This document shows positions 5,709-14,603 of a stretch of 18,864 nt of DNA, in pieces (position 1 is the stretch's first letter; each line of letters begins with the position of its first letter). Location of the stretch: positions 1-18,864 of the forward strand of contig JAEWIL010000137.1 of NCBI GenBank assembly GCA_023387085.1. The letters run 5' to 3'. Below the pieces are notes generated by a model that saw only the letters and a list, made by a program, of their open reading frames with translations, was not told where the DNA came from and did no database searches. The DNA comes from Pseudomonadota bacterium. GTDB taxonomy: Bacteria; Pseudomonadota; Alphaproteobacteria; Sphingomonadales; Sphingomonadaceae. A program made the translations under genes and the position numbers.

Positions 5709-7019
5709 ATGCCCGAGATGCCCCCCGAGGAGAATTTGGGGCGCGCGGCGAGCAACCTGCCGCCGCTGTCGCTTCATATTCCCGAGCCGCGCTATCGTCC
5801 CGGCGACACGCCGGACTTCGGCGATATCGAGGTTCCCGCCGTCGACGCGACCCCGCGCCCCGGCGAAGCGACCAGGCCCGACGCGATGCGCGAGCTGTGC
5901 TACGGCCTCGTCCGCGTGCTCGATTTCGACGGGCAGGCCAAGGGGCAGTGGGATCCCAAGATCGCGCCCGAGCGGCTGCGGCTGATGCTCCGCAACATGA
6001 TGCTCGTGCGCGCCTTCGACGACCGCATGTTCCGCGCGCAGCGGCAGGGCAAGACCAGCTTCTATATGAAATGCACCGGCGAAGAGGCGACATCGGTCGC
6101 CTCGACGATGGCGATCGACCGTTCGGACATGTGTTTTCCGAGTTATCGCCAGCAGGGCATATTGATCACGCGCGATTATCCGCTGATCCAGATGATGAAT
6201 CAGATTTATTCGAATCGCGGCGACCATCTGCTCGGCCGCCAGTTGCCGATCATGTATTCGGCGCCAGAATACGGGTTTTTCAGCGTGTCGGGCAACCTCG
6301 CGACCCAATATCCGCAAGCGGTGGGCTGGGCGATGGCCTCGGCGTCGAAAGGCGACAGCCGTATCGCGACCGTCTGGTGCGGTGAAGGTTCGTCGGCGGA
6401 GGGCGACTTCCATTCCGCGCTGACCTTCGCGACCGTCTATAATGCCCCTGTCATCTTCAACGTCGTCAACAACCAGTGGGCGATTTCGAGTTTCTCGGGT
6501 TTCGCGGGCGGTGAGCGGACGACCTTCGCGGCGCGCGCCGTGGGATATGGCATCGCGGGCCTCCGCGTCGACGGCAACGATCCGCTCGCGGTCTATGCCG
6601 CGACGCAATGGGCCGCCGATCGTGCGCGGACGAACAACGGTCCGACCTTGATCGAGCATTTCACCTATCGTGCCGAAGGGCACAGCACGTCGGACGATCC
6701 CAGCGCCTATCGCGCCGCGCAGGAAGCGAGCGCCTGGCCGTTCGGCGACCCCATCGCGCGCCTGAAACAGCATCTGGAGGTGCTCGGCGAATGGGATGAC
6801 GAACGCCATGCCGCGCAGGCCAGGGAACTCGAAGATCTGGTAAAGGCGACGCAGAAGCAATCGGAAAAGCTCGGCATTCTCGGTCACGGCATGCACCAGC
6901 CGTTCGAGACGATGTTCCAGGACGTGTTCGAGGAGATGCCCTGGCACCTCAAGGAACAATGCGATCAGATGCTTGCCGAGCAAGAGGCCAAGTTCGGCCC
7001 GAACTGGAAGCCCGAATGA
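5709..7019 (+). CDS. bkdA1: branched-chain 2-oxoacid dehydrogenase E1 alpha
   Basis: A 436-residue E1 alpha of the branched-chain 2-oxoacid dehydrogenase complex, which decarboxylates the keto acids of Val, Leu and Ile using thiamine diphosphate. The ThDP/Mg motif is CGEGSSAEGD (224-233) with VNNQWAIS (253-260). The conserved loop YRAEGHSTSDDPSAYR (320-335) closely matches the phosphorylation-loop region of mammalian BCKDHA, which separates it from pyruvate dehydrogenase E1 alpha. About 70 N-terminal residues precede the catalytic core, as in BCKDH-type proteins. I chose ATG 5709 because AAGGA lies 7 nt upstream. An in-frame GTG at 5679 would add 10 residues but lacks a ribosome-binding site. 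The stop overlaps the start of E1 beta. Confidence 0.93.
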   Translation: MPEMPPEENLGRAASNLPPLSLHIPEPRYRPGDTPDFGDIEVPAVDATPRPGEATRPDAMRELCYGLVRVLDFDGQAKGQWDPKIAPERLRLMLRNMMLVRAFDDRMFRAQRQGKTSFYMKCTGEEATSVASTMAIDRSDMCFPSYRQQGILITRDYPLIQMMNQIYSNRGDHLLGRQLPIMYSAPEYGFFSVSGNLATQYPQAVGWAMASASKGDSRIATVWCGEGSSAEGDFHSALTFATVYNAPVIFNVVNNQWAISSFSGFAGGERTTFAARAVGYGIAGLRVDGNDPLAVYAATQWAADRARTNNGPTLIEHFTYRAEGHSTSDDPSAYRAAQEASAWPFGDPIARLKQHLEVLGEWDDERHAAQARELEDLVKATQKQSEKLGILGHGMHQPFETMFQDVFEEMPWHLKEQCDQMLAEQEAKFGPNWKPE

Positions 7020-8056
7020 TGCCGGAATCTTCAAGCGCCGAGACCAAGACGATGAACATGATCGAGGCGATCAACAGCGCCATGGACATCATGCTCGAAC
7101 GCGATCCCGCGACCGTGGTTATGGGCGAGGACGTCGGCTATTTCGGTGGCGTGTTCCGCGCGACCGCGGGCTTGCAGAAAAAGCACGGCAAGACCCGCGT
7201 GTTCGATACTCCGATCAACGAGTGCGGCATCATCGGCGTCGCGGTCGGCATGGGGGCCTATGGCCTGCGCCCGGTCCCCGAGATCCAGTTCGCAGACTAC
7301 ATCTACCCCGGGCTCGACCAGCTCGTCAGCGAGGCGGCGCGGCTGCGCTATCGCTCGGCGAACGATTTCATCTGCCCGATGACGGTGCGTACCCCGTTCG
7401 GCGGCGGTATCTTCGGCGGCCAGACGCACAGCCAGTCGCCCGAAAGCATCATGACGCATATCTGCGGCGTGAAGACGGTGATCCCGTCGAACCCCTATGA
7501 CGCCAAGGGCCTGCTGATTGCGGCGATCGAGGACAATGACCCCGTCGTCTTCCTCGAGCCGAAGCGCATCTATAACGGTCCGTTCAGCGGATATTACGAC
7601 CGCCCGGTCGAGCCCTGGTCCAAGCATGACGCGAGCGTGGTGCCGGAGGGCTATTACCGCATCGACCTCGGCAAGGCCGCGACGGTGCGCGAGGGCGAGG
7701 CGCTCACGATCCTCGCTTATGGGACGATGGTCCATGTCACCAAGACAATCGTCGAGGAAATGGGCATCGACGCGGAAATCCTGGACTTGCGGACGTTGCT
7801 GCCGCTCGACATCGAGGCGATCGAGGCGTCGGTGAAGAAGACCGGCCGCTGCCTGATCGTTCACGAGGCGACGCGCACCTCGGGCTTTGGCGCCGAACTC
7901 GCCGCGCTGGTGCAGGAACGTTGTTTCTACCACCTCGAGGCGCCCGTCGAGCGCGTCACCGGCTTCGACACGCCCTATCCGCACAGCCTCGAATGGGCCT
8001 ATTTCCCCGGTCCGGTGCGCATCGCGACCGCGCTCACGAAAATCTTGAAGGACTGA
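7016..8056 (+). CDS. bkdA2: branched-chain 2-oxoacid dehydrogenase E1 beta
   Basis: A 346-residue E1 beta subunit that pairs with E1 alpha to form the ThDP-binding decarboxylase. The conserved core begins MNMIEAINSAMD, followed by VVMGEDVGYFGGVFRATAGL with Glu38 in the ThDP-contact motif. FDTPINECGIIGVAVGMGAYG and EIQFADYIYPGLDQLVSEAARLRYR follow, then FLEPKRIYN, and the C-terminal transketolase-like region has VHEATRTSGFGAELAA. The start is ATG 7016 or 7019, both overlapping the E1 alpha stop (ATGATG). GGAAG lies 5 nt before the first. The overlap implies translational coupling and equal production of the two subunits. E2 begins 4 nt after its stop. Confidence 0.93.
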   Translation: MMPESSSAETKTMNMIEAINSAMDIMLERDPATVVMGEDVGYFGGVFRATAGLQKKHGKTRVFDTPINECGIIGVAVGMGAYGLRPVPEIQFADYIYPGLDQLVSEAARLRYRSANDFICPMTVRTPFGGGIFGGQTHSQSPESIMTHICGVKTVIPSNPYDAKGLLIAAIEDNDPVVFLEPKRIYNGPFSGYYDRPVEPWSKHDASVVPEGYYRIDLGKAATVREGEALTILAYGTMVHVTKTIVEEMGIDAEILDLRTLLPLDIEAIEASVKKTGRCLIVHEATRTSGFGAELAALVQERCFYHLEAPVERVTGFDTPYPHSLEWAYFPGPVRIATALTKILKD

Positions 8057-8060
8057 CGTC

Positions 8061-9347
8061 ATGGCTCGCTACTCATTCCGTCTGCCCGACATCGGCGAAG
8101 GCATCGCAGAGGCCGAGATCGTCGCCTGGCACGTCAAGGTCGGTGAGCGCGTCGAAGAAGACGCGCAGCTCGCCGACATGATGACCGACAAGGCGACCGT
8201 CGAAATGGAATCGCCGGTATCGGGGATCGTCGTCGAGCTTGCGGGCGAGGTCGGCGACCTGATTTCGATCGGGTCGACGCTCGCCGTGATCGAGACCGAC
8301 GGCGATGTTGAGGTCCCGGCGGCGGACACGCCCGTCGAAGAAGAAATCGTGGCGGAAACGCCGGGTGCCGAGGAAACTTCGGTTGCAGAGGTTGCTCCCG
8401 CACCGGCCGTTGCTCCAGCTCCAGCTCCAGCTCCAGCGCCGGCTCCGGCTGCCGCTCCAGCGGTTGCGCCGGCCGCGGATCATGGTCGCCCGGTCCTTGC
8501 GTCGCCCGCCGTTCGCGCGCGCGCCAAGGATCTCGGGGTCGATCTGGCCCAGGTCCAGGCCGAAGGCGACCGCATCCGCCATTCGGACCTCGACGCCTTT
8601 CTTCGCTATAGCGGCGGGCAGGGCTATCACGCGCCGAGCGCCAGCCGCGCGCGCGCCGACGAGCCGATCAAGGTCATCGGTATGCGTCGAAAGATCGCCG
8701 AAAATATGGCGGCCTCGAAGCGCGCGATCCCGCACTTCACCTATGTCGAGGAGATGGACGTCACCGCGCTCGAGGATATGCGCGCCGACCTCAACGCCAA
8801 TCGCGGCGGCCGTCCGAAGCTGACGATGCTGCCGTTCCTGATCGTTGCGATCTGCCGGACGATCCCGCAATTTCCGATGATCAATGCGCGCTACGACGAC
8901 GAGGGCGGCGTGGTGACGCGTTACGGCGCGGTACATCTGGGCATGGCGACGCAGACCGATGCCGGCCTGATGGTCCCGGTTATCCGCGATGCGCAGGACA
9001 AGAATGTCTGGCAGCTCGCGAGCGAAATCACGCGGCTTGCCGAAGCCGCGCGGACGGGCAAGGCCAAGGTCGAGGAACTGACCGGCGGCACGCTGACCAT
9101 TACCTCGCTCGGCCCGCTCGGCGGGATTGCGACGACGCCGGTCATCAACCGGCCCGAGGTCGCGATCGTCGGGCCGAACAAGATCGTCGAGCGTCCGGTG
9201 TTCGACGGCGACGATATCCGCCGGGCCAAGCTGATGAACCTGTCGATCAGTTGCGATCACCGCGTTGTCGATGGCTGGGATGCGGCCAGCTATGTGCAGG
9301 CGCTCAAGAAGTTGATCGAGACGCCGGTCCTGCTGTTCGCGGATTGA
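8061..9347 (+). CDS. bkdB: lipoyl E2 acyltransferase of branched-chain dehydrogenase
   Basis: A 428-residue E2 core. It has one lipoyl domain (1-80) with Lys44 in MTDKATVEME as the lipoylation site. An acidic and then Ala/Pro linker (about 82-148) follows. The peripheral subunit-binding domain at about 150-188 contains ASPAVRARAKDLGVDL and HSDLDAFL. The catalytic domain (about 205-428) ends with SCDHRVVDGWDAASY, where His400 and Asp404 form the transferase site. It accepts the acyl group from E1, passes it to CoA, and scaffolds the complex. Start ATG 8061 is preceded by AAGGA. The operon order E1 alpha, E1 beta, E2 supports a branched-chain rather than pyruvate role. A dihydrolipoamide dehydrogenase (E3) gene is not adjacent, so E3 must come from elsewhere. 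Confidence 0.94.
   Translation: MARYSFRLPDIGEGIAEAEIVAWHVKVGERVEEDAQLADMMTDKATVEMESPVSGIVVELAGEVGDLISIGSTLAVIETDGDVEVPAADTPVEEEIVAETPGAEETSVAEVAPAPAVAPAPAPAPAPAPAAAPAVAPAADHGRPVLASPAVRARAKDLGVDLAQVQAEGDRIRHSDLDAFLRYSGGQGYHAPSASRARADEPIKVIGMRRKIAENMAASKRAIPHFTYVEEMDVTALEDMRADLNANRGGRPKLTMLPFLIVAICRTIPQFPMINARYDDEGGVVTRYGAVHLGMATQTDAGLMVPVIRDAQDKNVWQLASEITRLAEAARTGKAKVEELTGGTLTITSLGPLGGIATTPVINRPEVAIVGPNKIVERPVFDGDDIRRAKLMNLSISCDHRVVDGWDAASYVQALKKLIETPVLLFAD
8412..8435 (+). repeat. in-frame hexanucleotide repeat in the E2 linker
   Basis: Four exact copies of GCTCCA encode Ala-Pro pairs in the flexible linker, followed by diverged Ala/Pro codons to about 8472. GCTCCA is unlike the GC-rich codons around it, suggesting recent slippage expansion. 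Confidence 0.8.
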
Positions 9348-9354
9348 TCTCCCT

Positions 9355-9447
9355 CGTCATTGCGAGGAGCGTAGCGACGAAGCAATCTCGAGCTATCGGC
9401 TATTCAGGCCGAGAGCCGGAGATTGCTTCGCTCCGCTCGCAATAACG
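9355..9447. repeat. REP-like imperfect palindrome between convergent genes
   Basis: The left arm begins CGTCATTGCGAGGAGCGTAG and ends AAGCAATCTC (9355-9389). The right arm (9419-9447) is nearly its reverse complement, GAGATTGCTTCGCTCCGCTC then GCAATAACG. About 29 nt separate them. The CGTCATTGCGAG...GAAGCAATC motif is a familiar dispersed palindromic repeat in many proteobacterial genomes. It fills the gap between the stops of E2 and of the convergent giant surface protein, and may fold as a transcript-end structure for both. Confidence 0.7.
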
Positions 9448-9452
9448 GGGTG

Positions 9453-12400
9453 TTACAGCCCCAGCCCCGCAAAGCTTGTCTGGTCGAACTTCAGCTTGAA
9501 CGTCACATAGGCGCCCGAGCGCGAGAAGCGCGCATCCTCGAAATCGCGGTCGTGGAAGCCCGAGAAATTATAACCGAAGGTGACGTTCGCGTTCTTCATC
9601 GGGGCAAGCGTCAAGGTCGGGCCCGCCGCCCACGCGATCGTGTCGCCGCCGGTGCCGATCCGCGCGGTGCCCGAGGCGCCCACATCGACATGCTCGCCGA
9701 GGTTGAGGCGGACATCGGCCCCGATCAGGTTTGACCAGCCCTTGACATCGTCCGCCCCGATGCGATCGAAATTATAGCGTGTTCCCCAGAAGAGACCGAT
9801 TTCGGCGCCCTCGTACCAGCCGTCGCCAAGGCCGCGATCACCGAGCGGGGTCCAGCCCACCGAAAGGCTGTTGAGCATGCGCCGGCTCGTTGCGTCGCCG
9901 TCGATCGTCAACGCCACGCCGCCGATCGGTCCGGCCTGGCCCGCCACCGCATCGCGGACTTTGTCCGACCGGAACTCGCTCTTGTTGAGCCAGGAAACCT
10001 GCGAGTCGGCGGGGCGGTGCGCCCAGCTTGCCTCAAAGGTAATGACTTCGGTGGTGGGCGTTGTGCCGGTGCCGCTGGCCTTCGCATAGGTGAAGAGCGC
10101 GCCAAGCGCCCGGCCTTCACCAAGCTGACGCAGGCCGCCGAGCGTCAGGCCGTAGCGGTTTGCAAGCTCGCCGTCGCGATATTCGGCGCGGCCCGTGATC
10201 GTCCAGCGTTCGGTGCGGTACGTCGCGCCCGCGCCGATCGCGAGAAAATCTTCGGTCAGGGTGCCGTTGCTGCCGAGGAAGCCGCCCGATGCAACCGGCT
10301 GGTCGACATTCAGGACATCTTTCGCGCGAACGCCGCCAAGCGTGCGGTTGCCGTCGAGCGACAGGTCTACCGACCAATGCTCGTCGAGTTTGAGCGACTG
10401 CGACAATCCATAGGCGGCAAAGCTGCGCGGACCATATTCGCTGATGTCCTGCTGGTTCGCGGTCGCGAGCAGGCGGGCGCCTGCCCACGGCGCGAGATCG
10501 AAGCCAAGCCGTGCGGTGCGCGCCTTGATCGTATCGCCGTCGGCGATCTCATAGCTGCCGACCAGATTGACGTCGCGGGTTACAGCGTAGCGCGCGCCGA
10601 TCCGGTGGCGGGTCGGGAAGTCGATGCTGCCGTCCTTGCCGCCGAGTGCGAATTCCGTCTGCGCGTCGAGTTCCAGCTTCTTGTCGAACAGGCGCTGCGT
10701 CGCGCCGAGCTGGACGATATCCGATACGTTGCGCGAACGGTCCGAAAGACGATCGTCGGCGTGCGTCACGCCCGCCCGGAGAAGGGTGGTACCGGTATCA
10801 TATTCGACGAGAGCCTTTGCGGCGCGGCGCCGCGCATCGACGTCGAGATAATCTTCCTGCCACGCGCTGCCGGTCACCGACAGGCTGCGGCTGGCCTTCA
10901 GTCGTGCGTCGAATCCGAATTTGCGCGTGCCGTCTTCGCCACTGTTCAATTGCCCTGTGCCGAAGCCCGCCTGCCGCTCGCGAACATAGGCGAGGAGATC
11001 GACCGCGCTGCTGTGATGCTCGGCCTCGATCAACCACGCTTTGGCGGTGCCGGCAGTGGCGGTGGTCGCGCCATTTTTGGCCTTGGCGTCACTCATCGCA
11101 TATTCGGCGCGAACCTCGGTATCGACGTTCGGACGATAGCGGGCGTCAACGCCCCCAAGATTCGTCTTTGCGCTATTGTTCTCGTCGTGGATGAAGGTCG
11201 CACCGACGCGCAGTTTCTCGTCGTTGGACTGATAGCTGACGCGTCCGCCGGCATTGAGAACGCGCTCGCCGACACCGCCCGTTTCATATTCGGCGACGAT
11301 GAACTGCGGGTCGAGGTTCGACGAACGGCTGAGCACCGGTGAGCGGAAGCGGAGGGTGCCTGTAAGATAGTCGATATTGTAATCGATGTTGCGCGTCATC
11401 GTGACGCTGTCGACGATCCGTTCGCTGTGCAGCCGGTCGCGCGTTTCGATGACGATTCGTTCGCTGTTCGGCAGGATATCGCGCGCGCCGAGCTGGTACG
11501 GGCCGGTCAGGCCATTGCCCTGGATCTCGTCGCGGCGGAAGCGATAGGGCGTGTCGGCGACAAAGGCCGTCGCGGCGATATTGCGGCCGCGATATTCCGC
11601 CTTCCCGCCATTCAGTGCGCGCTGATAGCGGGCCAGCTGCGGTTCCGAGATGCCCGTCTCGATATCGCCGAACATCGCATAGAATTGCGGGCGCTCGAGA
11701 CGGAGATAGAGCTTGCGGACCGACGCGGCGTCGTAGCGCGTCTCGTTCCTGTCGGCGTAGATGGTGTAATAGGCGCGCGGATCGATCACGCCGCCGAAAC
11801 GCGCGTCGTCCTTGTCCTTGTCGCTGTCATACGCCAGCGTCATCAGCCATTTGCCCTGAACGCGGCCCTTTGCATAGAGCGCGAGGCGCGCATCGGCATT
11901 GAGATCGTCCAGCGTTTCGGCGACCGGCTCCATCCGATCGTCAAGCGTGTTGTAACCGAGCGTGCCCGCGGCGAAGCCGACGACGGTCCACGGGCGGTCG
12001 CCCGGATCGAGCCAGGTTTCGATCGTCTGCTTGCGCGTTACCTTGTCGTCGCGGAAGGCAAAATCGATCGTCAGCGTACCCGAGGCGGTCGTCGGTTCGA
12101 GCTCGATATAGGCGATGCCATCGTCACCATTGATGTGCCACACCGGCTGCGCGCGTTCGAGCCCGGCAAGCTGGCGCGCCTGCTGCGCATCGGCTTCGAC
12201 GGCGGGATAATAGGGCGCGGGGACGCTGAAATCCCCGGTCAGGCCAGCGCGGATGGGCATCCCGTCGCGATCGGTCAGGCGGACCGCGATGACCGGACGC
12301 GTCACACCGTCGGCGACGAGCACCGACTTTTCCCGGATCAGCGCCGCGCGCATCGGGGTGATCGCATAATGGACGCTGCGTTTGAGTGTCTGGATGGTGG

Positions 12401-14534
12401 CGCCTGCGGCGTCCTGCACCGTCGCGACCAAGCGGTTATCGCCCTCGCGAATTTCGATGCCACGCCACAGGCTGGCCGCGACGAGGCCGTCCGCCGACTT
12501 GCTCATACCTTCGAAGGTCAGGTCGTCGACGGGCTTGCCGTTGATCGTCAACGTCACTTTGTGGCCCGGCGCGTGCTTGACCACGGCCCGGATCGCCTTG
12601 GTGCGCGGATTATAACCGGTTTCCGGGAAGAGCCAGTCGATCCCCGGTGCTTGTCCGGCCAACCAGTCGCGGTTGGCCCCGGCGGCGTCGGGGTCGCTCA
12701 TCGGTGTGGGGGCTTCGAATTTCACCTCGCCGGGCGTGACGCGCGGTGCGGCGACGACGGCGCGGAAATCTGCGCGCTTCAGCGAACCGCCGCGTCCCTC
12801 GACGAAACGCGAGATCGGGCTGCCCGCGCTCGCGGTCGAGCGCGCGCAATCGACAGGCTCGCGGTCGAGCGGCAGGGTCGAAGGGTCGATCTGGACAACA
12901 TGCAGGCCCGGACGAACGCCCTCGAAATGGTAGCGGCCGCCTTCGTCGGTGACGGTATAGCTGCCGTCCTGCAGCATGACGCGGACGCCCGCGATGCCCG
13001 GCGCCTTGCCGGGATCGACAGGGCAACCGCCGTCGGCGATGCGGCCGATGATCGTCATGCGGTCGCCGAGTTGGTCGCGCTCGATCGAAATCGTCGCCTC
13101 GGCGACATTGCTCGTCGTCCCGCGATCGTCCGCCGCCGCAGCGCGATTGAGCGCGCTGCCCGGCTGCGCCGAGACGATGACTTCGGCGACATAGGTGAGG
13201 AGAGCCGTCCCCGATGGCGCGACCGGAGGCAGCGTCACGCTGAAATCGCGGCCGTCGGCACTGACGACGGCGTCGACACGCGCGCCGTTCGCACGCACGG
13301 TGTCGGCGCGCAGGCGCATGCCGACGGGCAACGTGTCGCGGACCGTCACCGCTCCCGTCGAGCGCCGCGCGTCGCGATTGGAAACCTCGATCCGATATTG
13401 CACCACATCGCCGGGGACCGCGGTCTGCGTCGACGTCGTCTTGCGCAGGATCAGCGGCAGGCCCGGCTGGTCGACGGGAATATCGACGCGCACCGGCGCG
13501 GGGCTGTCCAGCGTGAAGTCGCGTGCGTAGCTCGCGTCGGTGATGGTGAAGGGCAGCCCGTCGTCCGGACGGCGAAGGCCCGCGAGATCCGCCGCGCTCG
13601 ATTTCGAGGGTGCGGTGTAGGGTGCGGGCGGCTCGACCACCAATCGATAGGAACCGGGCGCCACGAAGGGGAAGCGATAGTCGCCGGGAGGGAAGGTGTA
13701 GAGTTTTCCGCTGCCGTCGGTGACATTCTGCCCGGTGATGACCGTCGCGGGGTAAGCGGATACGCCGTCGTCGCCGAACACCTGCGCGGGTTGGCCGGTC
13801 GCGGTGTTGATCAGCGTGACGCGGCTGCCCGGAACCGCCGAACCGTCGCCGCTGTCGAAGACGATGCCGAAGGGGTCGACGAGGAAGTCGATCGTCGCGA
13901 TCGCGACCAGGCTGGCGTTCGCCTGATCGGTGACGCGGAGCTGGACCGTCGATCCCGGATTGACCGAAAGGCGGCAGTCGCCTGCGACGATCGCGGGCGG
14001 AACCCCTACCGTGCCGATAAAGCCGGTGAATTCACCGCTGTTCGCGGCGGTTTCGGTGAGCGTGACGCGCTCACTGTCGCCGTTGGCGAGGTCGAGGATA
14101 ACCGGGAGCGTGTCGATCGCGTTCGGATTGACGTTGGCCGGGGGGAGGGTGACGCCGACGACGAGCATTTCGCCGGCGCGAAACGCATCGCTGCTCTGGA
14201 GTGAGGCGGGGGCTGTCGGAATGCCGGCGTAAACGCCTGCAAGCTGGATGAGCGTATCGGCGCCGCGCGTATTGCCCGCACTGCAACGCGTCGGCGTCAG
14301 AGGCGCGCTTTTGTTGCCGCCGTCGTCGACGATCCGATAGGTCTTGATGACCGGTTGTTCGGGTGGCCGCGCACGCACCGTTACGTCGACGCGGTTCGAC
14401 AGGGTCTGGCCGTCGCTCCACTGTGCCGACGCGGTGTTGCTGATCACCTGCGCGCGCGCCGGGGAAGCCGCAGGCAGCAGGGCTGCCGCGACCAAGGCGG
14501 TCACGAACGACATATATTTCTGGCGGATCTTCAT
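9453..14534 (-). CDS. protein D: giant DUF11-type protein with predicted outer-membrane beta-barrel
   Basis: About 1,693 residues. A signal peptide (1-28, ending PARA) is followed by a module with ISNTASAQWSDGQTLSNRVD (31-50). Carboxypeptidase-regulatory-like beta domains lie near 220-300 (GDYRFPFVAPGSYRLVV). A DUF11 repeat spans about 365-485 (TAVPGDVVQYRIEVSNRD, TVRDTLPVGM). An SdrD-B/CarboxypepD-like fold follows at 490-550 (TVTDEGGRYHFEGVRPGLHV). Ig/Big-like segments run to about 840. From about 850 to the end, alternating polar/hydrophobic strands with many Tyr, Arg and Asp residues and a terminal FKLKFDQTSFAGLGL suggest a C-terminal outer-membrane barrel. That barrel is inferred, not proven. 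I chose ATG 14532-14534 because it opens the signal peptide; a TTG 60 nt upstream would bury it. It is last in the four-gene cluster, and a hairpin separates it from gene C. Confidence 0.82.
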   Translation of the reverse strand: MKIRQKYMSFVTALVAAALLPAASPARAQVISNTASAQWSDGQTLSNRVDVTVRARPPEQPVIKTYRIVDDGGNKSAPLTPTRCSAGNTRGADTLIQLAGVYAGIPTAPASLQSSDAFRAGEMLVVGVTLPPANVNPNAIDTLPVILDLANGDSERVTLTETAANSGEFTGFIGTVGVPPAIVAGDCRLSVNPGSTVQLRVTDQANASLVAIATIDFLVDPFGIVFDSGDGSAVPGSRVTLINTATGQPAQVFGDDGVSAYPATVITGQNVTDGSGKLYTFPPGDYRFPFVAPGSYRLVVEPPAPYTAPSKSSAADLAGLRRPDDGLPFTITDASYARDFTLDSPAPVRVDIPVDQPGLPLILRKTTSTQTAVPGDVVQYRIEVSNRDARRSTGAVTVRDTLPVGMRLRADTVRANGARVDAVVSADGRDFSVTLPPVAPSGTALLTYVAEVIVSAQPGSALNRAAAADDRGTTSNVAEATISIERDQLGDRMTIIGRIADGGCPVDPGKAPGIAGVRVMLQDGSYTVTDEGGRYHFEGVRPGLHVVQIDPSTLPLDREPVDCARSTASAGSPISRFVEGRGGSLKRADFRAVVAAPRVTPGEVKFEAPTPMSDPDAAGANRDWLAGQAPGIDWLFPETGYNPRTKAIRAVVKHAPGHKVTLTINGKPVDDLTFEGMSKSADGLVAASLWRGIEIREGDNRLVATVQDAAGATIQTLKRSVHYAITPMRAALIREKSVLVADGVTRPVIAVRLTDRDGMPIRAGLTGDFSVPAPYYPAVEADAQQARQLAGLERAQPVWHINGDDGIAYIELEPTTASGTLTIDFAFRDDKVTRKQTIETWLDPGDRPWTVVGFAAGTLGYNTLDDRMEPVAETLDDLNADARLALYAKGRVQGKWLMTLAYDSDKDKDDARFGGVIDPRAYYTIYADRNETRYDAASVRKLYLRLERPQFYAMFGDIETGISEPQLARYQRALNGGKAEYRGRNIAATAFVADTPYRFRRDEIQGNGLTGPYQLGARDILPNSERIVIETRDRLHSERIVDSVTMTRNIDYNIDYLTGTLRFRSPVLSRSSNLDPQFIVAEYETGGVGERVLNAGGRVSYQSNDEKLRVGATFIHDENNSAKTNLGGVDARYRPNVDTEVRAEYAMSDAKAKNGATTATAGTAKAWLIEAEHHSSAVDLLAYVRERQAGFGTGQLNSGEDGTRKFGFDARLKASRSLSVTGSAWQEDYLDVDARRRAAKALVEYDTGTTLLRAGVTHADDRLSDRSRNVSDIVQLGATQRLFDKKLELDAQTEFALGGKDGSIDFPTRHRIGARYAVTRDVNLVGSYEIADGDTIKARTARLGFDLAPWAGARLLATANQQDISEYGPRSFAAYGLSQSLKLDEHWSVDLSLDGNRTLGGVRAKDVLNVDQPVASGGFLGSNGTLTEDFLAIGAGATYRTERWTITGRAEYRDGELANRYGLTLGGLRQLGEGRALGALFTYAKASGTGTTPTTEVITFEASWAHRPADSQVSWLNKSEFRSDKVRDAVAGQAGPIGGVALTIDGDATSRRMLNSLSVGWTPLGDRGLGDGWYEGAEIGLFWGTRYNFDRIGADDVKGWSNLIGADVRLNLGEHVDVGASGTARIGTGGDTIAWAAGPTLTLAPMKNANVTFGYNFSGFHDRDFEDARFSRSGAYVTFKLKFDQTSFAGLGL

Positions 14535-14554
14535 CGCTGGTCCCGATGGAGGCA

Positions 14555-14584
14555 GCGGGGAGGCGCTTTGAGCGCCGGCCCCGC
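14555..14584 (-). other. strong hairpin between genes C and D
   Basis: Outer arms GCGGGG (14555-14560) and CCCCGC (14579-14584) pair, and inner arms GGCGCT (14562-14567) and AGCGCC (14571-14576) close on TTG. No U tract follows, so it is not a standard terminator. It lies 19 nt downstream of the gene C stop and 20 nt upstream of the gene D start in transcript direction. Confidence 0.65.
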
Positions 14585-14603
14585 CACCTTTCAATCCGTC
14601 AGT

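Noticed and set aside
8073..9260. A 395-codon minus-strand frame opposite E2
   Set aside because: Shadow of the E2 gene; His/Arg/Asp-rich with no motif.
10017..11342. A 441-codon plus-strand frame opposite the barrel part of D
   Set aside because: Low-complexity basic/alanine-rich product, no motif, fully inside a well-supported gene.
11427..14204. A 925-codon open frame on the plus strand, antisense to protein D
   Set aside because: Its product is Arg/Ala/Asp-rich with no recognisable domain, signal or ribosome-binding site, and it mirrors the codon pattern of the real gene. Long antisense frames are common in GC-rich DNA.
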